Shown: positions 61,735 to 64,000 of the stretch, piece after piece
How positions within the stretch are numbered: the first letter of the stretch is position 1
How the letters are laid out: the number at the start of each line of letters is the position of its first letter
Assembly: GCF_004216905.1 (NCBI RefSeq)
Contig: NZ_SGXJ01000002.1
Span: 372,001-436,000 of the forward strand
DNA from: Kribbella sp. VKM Ac-2569
Lineage (GTDB): Bacteria; Actinomycetota; Actinomycetes; Propionibacteriales; Kribbellaceae
Direction of reading: 5' to 3'
Length of the DNA stretch: 64,000 nt
Notes under the pieces: model-generated
Databases searched by the model: none
What the model was told of the DNA's origin: nothing
What the model saw: only the letters and a program-made list of their open reading frames with translations
Program-made: the position numbers and the translations under genes

Positions 61735-63092
61735 GCCGCACGCGCGCCGATGAGCGTCAGCACGATGAATCCCGCTAGTACAAACCCCAACGCACGACTG
61801 GGGTCGTCAGCCAGCGCAGCGTAGGTAGAACCGGCTATCGCGACACCCAACGCTCCAGCCAGCTGCACGTTCGTGGCGAGGACTCCGGACAGGTCAGCGA
61901 CGTACTGCGACGACATGCTGGACGTGACGGCGCCGATGAGGGTGTTGGAGGTGATTCCGAGCCCCAGCCCGCCGATGCCGAGTAGCGCGAACAGGAGCGG
62001 CCCAGCGCTGCCGCCAAGCAGCAGGTACAGCAGTACAGACAGGTACCCGACCGCCAGGACCAGGCAGCCGATGAGAGGCATCCACCGCACTCCCCGTCGC
62101 AGTCGGGGCAGGATCGGTCCGGCCAGACCGAACGTGGCGACCCAAATGACCATCGCGAAGCCGGAGTACGCCGGGCCCTTGTGCAGACCGCCCTGGAGGT
62201 AGAGGGCGAGCACGAAGAGTAGGGCGAAGTACGTGCCCGAAGTACAGCCGTGGGCGAGGAGACCGGCGCGGACAGACGGATTGCGGAGGACCGGACGTGC
62301 GATCAGCGGGCGACCACCCCGGCCGGCTGCGCGACGTTCGCCGTACTCGAAGAGGGCCAGTGCTGGGACGCTGAGCAGGAGGCACAGCCAGGACCAGGTC
62401 GGCCAGCCGCGTTCGGAGCCGAGCAGGAGCGGGACGATGACGAGCAGAACCGTTGTGGACAAGGCGATTACGCCGCCAAGGTCCAGGCGATCGCGACGTC
62501 CGGGCGGGTCGGCGGGCAGCAGGCGACGGCCGGCCATGACGAGGACGATGCCGATCGGCACGTTGACGAGGAAGATCGGGCGCCAGCCGGTGCCGAAGAG
62601 ATCTGCGGCGATGAGGACGCCGCCGAGCAGTTGGCCGGCCACCGCGCCGCCGGACAGCGCGATCGAGAAGTAGCCGAGCGCCTTGAGACGGTCGCGACCC
62701 TCGAAGTGCATCTGGATGCCGCTGAGTACTTGAGGGACCATCAGCGCAGCGCCGGCGCCCTGGATGAAGCGGGCCACGACCAAGGTGGCGGTTCCGGGGG
62801 CGAGGCCACAGGCGAGAGAGGCCGCGGTGAAGACGGTCAGGCCGAGCAGAAACGTCCGCCGGTATCCGAACGAGGAGCCGAGGCGGGCGCCGGTGATCAG
62901 CAGTACGGCGAACGCGACGACATACCCGGACACGACCAGGCCGACGGCGCCCTCGGAGGCGTGCAGATCGGCACCGATCGACGGACCCGCGATGTTGGCG
63001 ACCGCGGTATCGATATTGGCCATGAACTGACCGGTGAGCAGGACGGCCAGGATCGCGCCGCGATGGTCGGTTCTTGTCTGCGGGGTGAGCAC
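61716..63092 (-). CDS. MFS drug-efflux-type transporter (DHA2-like)
   Basis: A 458-residue, about 14-helix MFS protein. It opens with TGQFMANIDTAVANIAGPSI (DHA2 motif D1-like) and carries GARLGSSFGYRRTFLLG (motif A) and ARFIQGAGAALMVPQVL (motif C region). It probably exports a toxic organic compound by H+ antiport. GTG at 63092. No regulator is adjacent. Convergent overlap with the GNAT gene means both cannot be transcribed through without antisense RNA. Confidence 0.9.
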   Translation of the reverse strand: MLTPQTRTDHRGAILAVLLTGQFMANIDTAVANIAGPSIGADLHASEGAVGLVVSGYVVAFAVLLITGARLGSSFGYRRTFLLGLTVFTAASLACGLAPGTATLVVARFIQGAGAALMVPQVLSGIQMHFEGRDRLKALGYFSIALSGGAVAGQLLGGVLIAADLFGTGWRPIFLVNVPIGIVLVMAGRRLLPADPPGRRDRLDLGGVIALSTTVLLVIVPLLLGSERGWPTWSWLCLLLSVPALALFEYGERRAAGRGGRPLIARPVLRNPSVRAGLLAHGCTSGTYFALLFVLALYLQGGLHKGPAYSGFAMVIWVATFGLAGPILPRLRRGVRWMPLIGCLVLAVGYLSVLLYLLLGGSAGPLLFALLGIGGLGLGITSNTLIGAVTSSMSSQYVADLSGVLATNVQLAGALGVAIAGSTYAALADDPSRALGFVLAGFIVLTLIGARAAHRLVR

Positions 63093-63146
63093 GCCAGTGG
63101 AACGGTGTGAGGTGGCCGAGATGTGAGGGCGTTAGGCTCGGGCGGC

Positions 63147-63584
63147 ATGGCGGATCATGTGGTCGAGCGGCCGGAGTACGCGGGGGACTTCGAGGGCACG
63201 GTGCGGGTGGAGTACACGCCGCACCCGGACGACGGGGTCGCGGATCCCGGCGAGATCGTCTGGACCTGGGTGCCGTTCGAGGAGGATTTCAGCCGCGGTA
63301 AGGACCGCCCGGTGCTGGTCGTCGGCTGGGACGAGCCGTTCCTGCTGGCGCTGATCCTCACCAGCAAGGACCACGACCGCGACGCCGCCGACGAGGCGCG
63401 CTGGGGGCGGGTCTGGCTGGACATCGGCAGCGGGTCCTGGGACAAGGACGCCCGGCCCAGCGAGGTTCGCCTGGACCGCGTCCTCCGCATCGACCCGCAC
63501 CAGGTCCGCCGCGAGGGCGCCGTGATCGAGGAAGCGATCTTCGATCAGGTGGCAGCCGGCCTGCACAACCTCAACCGCGGCTGA
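63147..63584 (+). CDS. PemK/MazF-like protein (orphan toxin-family member)
   Basis: A 145-residue protein. The core has the PemK/MazF pattern: GEIVWTWVPFEEDFSRGKDR (start), RPVLVVGWDE (strand 2), LILTSKDHDR, then WLDIGSGSW and SEVRLDRVLRI. MazF proteins cut RNA; residues needed for catalysis (Arg in the GKDRPVLVV loop and Ser/Thr in LTSKDH) are kept. No antitoxin gene lies beside it: upstream is a divergent MFS gene, downstream a convergent VanW gene. It may be a domesticated or orphan member. ATG at 63147. Confidence 0.78.
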   Translation: MADHVVERPEYAGDFEGTVRVEYTPHPDDGVADPGEIVWTWVPFEEDFSRGKDRPVLVVGWDEPFLLALILTSKDHDRDAADEARWGRVWLDIGSGSWDKDARPSEVRLDRVLRIDPHQVRREGAVIEEAIFDQVAAGLHNLNRG

Positions 63585-63588
63585 AGGA

Positions 63589-64000
63589 TCAGCTCGGCGG
63601 ACGGGTCGTCGTGATGACGCCCGGCTTCCGGCCGGGTGGGGTGGTGATCCCGCCCGGCGGCGGCGTCACGGTGGTACCCGGCTTCGGTCCGCAGCGGATG
63701 TCGTCGGCCGCGTTGTACTTCGTGGTGAACGACTCGGTCTTCTGCCGTACGCCGTTCTTCGCGAAGTACCGGTAGACGGTGATGTCGAAGCCCGGGGTCG
63801 GCGCCTGCGGCTCGCACTTCGCGGCCGTGTTGTAGACGATGCCCGGCTGGCGGACGTTCGTCTTCGCCGACTGCCCGGCGGTGATGTCCACGAACTTGGT
63901 GCCCCAGATGATCACCCGGATGCTGCCCTTGCTGCCCGGGGTCGACGGCTTGAAGATCGTCTGCACCAGCAGGCCGTGCCCGGAGTCGTTCAGGAACTTG
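63589..64000 (-). CDS. VanW-family protein, C-terminal part (cut by window end)
   Basis: The frame is open to the right edge. The visible residues begin KFLNDSGHGLLVQTIFKP, the characteristic VanW pattern (NDSGHP-like), then SIRVIIWGTKFVD, VYRYFAKNGVRQKTESFTTKY and a Pro/Gly/Arg-rich tail. VanW proteins are exported or membrane-attached and have no proven role in vancomycin resistance in most hosts. The stop lies 5 nt beyond the convergent PemK-like gene. Confidence 0.85.
   Translation of the reverse strand, partial: KFLNDSGHGLLVQTIFKPSTPGSKGSIRVIIWGTKFVDITAGQSAKTNVRQPGIVYNTAAKCEPQAPTPGFDITVYRYFAKNGVRQKTESFTTKYNAADDIRCGPKPGTTVTPPPGGITTPPGRKPGVITTTRPPS

Noticed and set aside
63589..64000. Vancomycin-resistance gene (VanW)
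   Set aside because: The family name is historical; no VanHAX or VanRS genes are here and the fragment is incomplete.
1..64000. tRNA, rRNA, riboswitch or integrase/attachment sites
   Set aside because: No cloverleaf, rRNA segment, known riboswitch core or recombinase gene could be recognised by reading; a covariance search would be needed to exclude small ones.

Overview
The window reads as chromosomal DNA of a high-G+C actinobacterium. The G+C-rich codon bias, many GTG starts, and clade-typical genes (DUF3117, PspAB, an RseA/SigE pair, PaaX, a mycothiol-dependent maleylpyruvate isomerase-like protein, actinobacterial GlgC/GlgA) all point that way. A Propionibacteriales member such as Kribbella is my best guess from gene content, but this is inference. 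No rRNA, tRNA, CRISPR array, prophage, transposase or PKS/NRPS gene was seen.

Layout. The first 7.6 kb is mixed: a partial ArsR-like regulator, acyl-CoA dehydrogenase, PknB-type kinase, secreted cyclophilin, a TetR with twin operators, a LuxR-HTH/VOC fusion, and a CitE-like lyase with palindromic repeats on both sides. From 7.7 to 17.0 kb lies a conserved envelope/stress block: MgtE_N-CBS protein, DUF1003, HtpX, PspAB, Mrp, GNAT, TatB, HtrA, RseB-like, anti-sigma and SigE. At 17.2-22.4 kb are a biotinyl carrier protein, a CGNR regulator with MFS and GNAT genes, an SIS/DeoR sugar pair and an O-methyltransferase. At 22.4-30.4 kb a minus-strand operon, glgC-kynU-kmo-ALDH-RidA-3HAO-ACMSD-hydrolase, encodes kynurenine catabolism to 4-oxalocrotonate and is translationally coupled to the glycogen gene glgC; glgA follows on the plus strand.

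From 32.3 to 37.9 kb there is a frameshifted aldo/keto reductase, a TetR/esterase pair, an AbiEi-DUF559 putative nuclease gene bracketed by two copies of an 80-90 bp hairpin repeat, leucyl aminopeptidase, and a 165-bp imperfect palindrome next to DUF3117. From 38.2 to 46.3 kb come PaaX/enoyl-CoA hydratase, a secreted esterase fused to a seven-bladed propeller, the DivIVA-like/SRPBCC/Tag operon, a LOG-family protein and DapE. From 46.3 to 58.2 kb there is a VOC protein, a second CGNR regulator with MDMPI, and a carbohydrate locus (DUF4185, SIS isomerase, PfkB kinase, LacI, GH92, epimerase, APH-like kinase). The end holds DapD, a lytic transglycosylase/M15-like protein, FdxC, GNAT, MFS, a PemK/MazF-like protein and a partial VanW protein.

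How it fits together. The conserved genes (MgtE-like, mrp, tatB, htrA, rseA, sigE, O-MT, glgC, glgA, DUF3117, tag, DivIVA-like, LOG, dapE, dapD, fdxC) follow the order I recall for Rv1232c down to Rv1177 of Mycobacterium tuberculosis. The catabolic, sugar, regulator and repeat-associated genes appear as inserts into that backbone.
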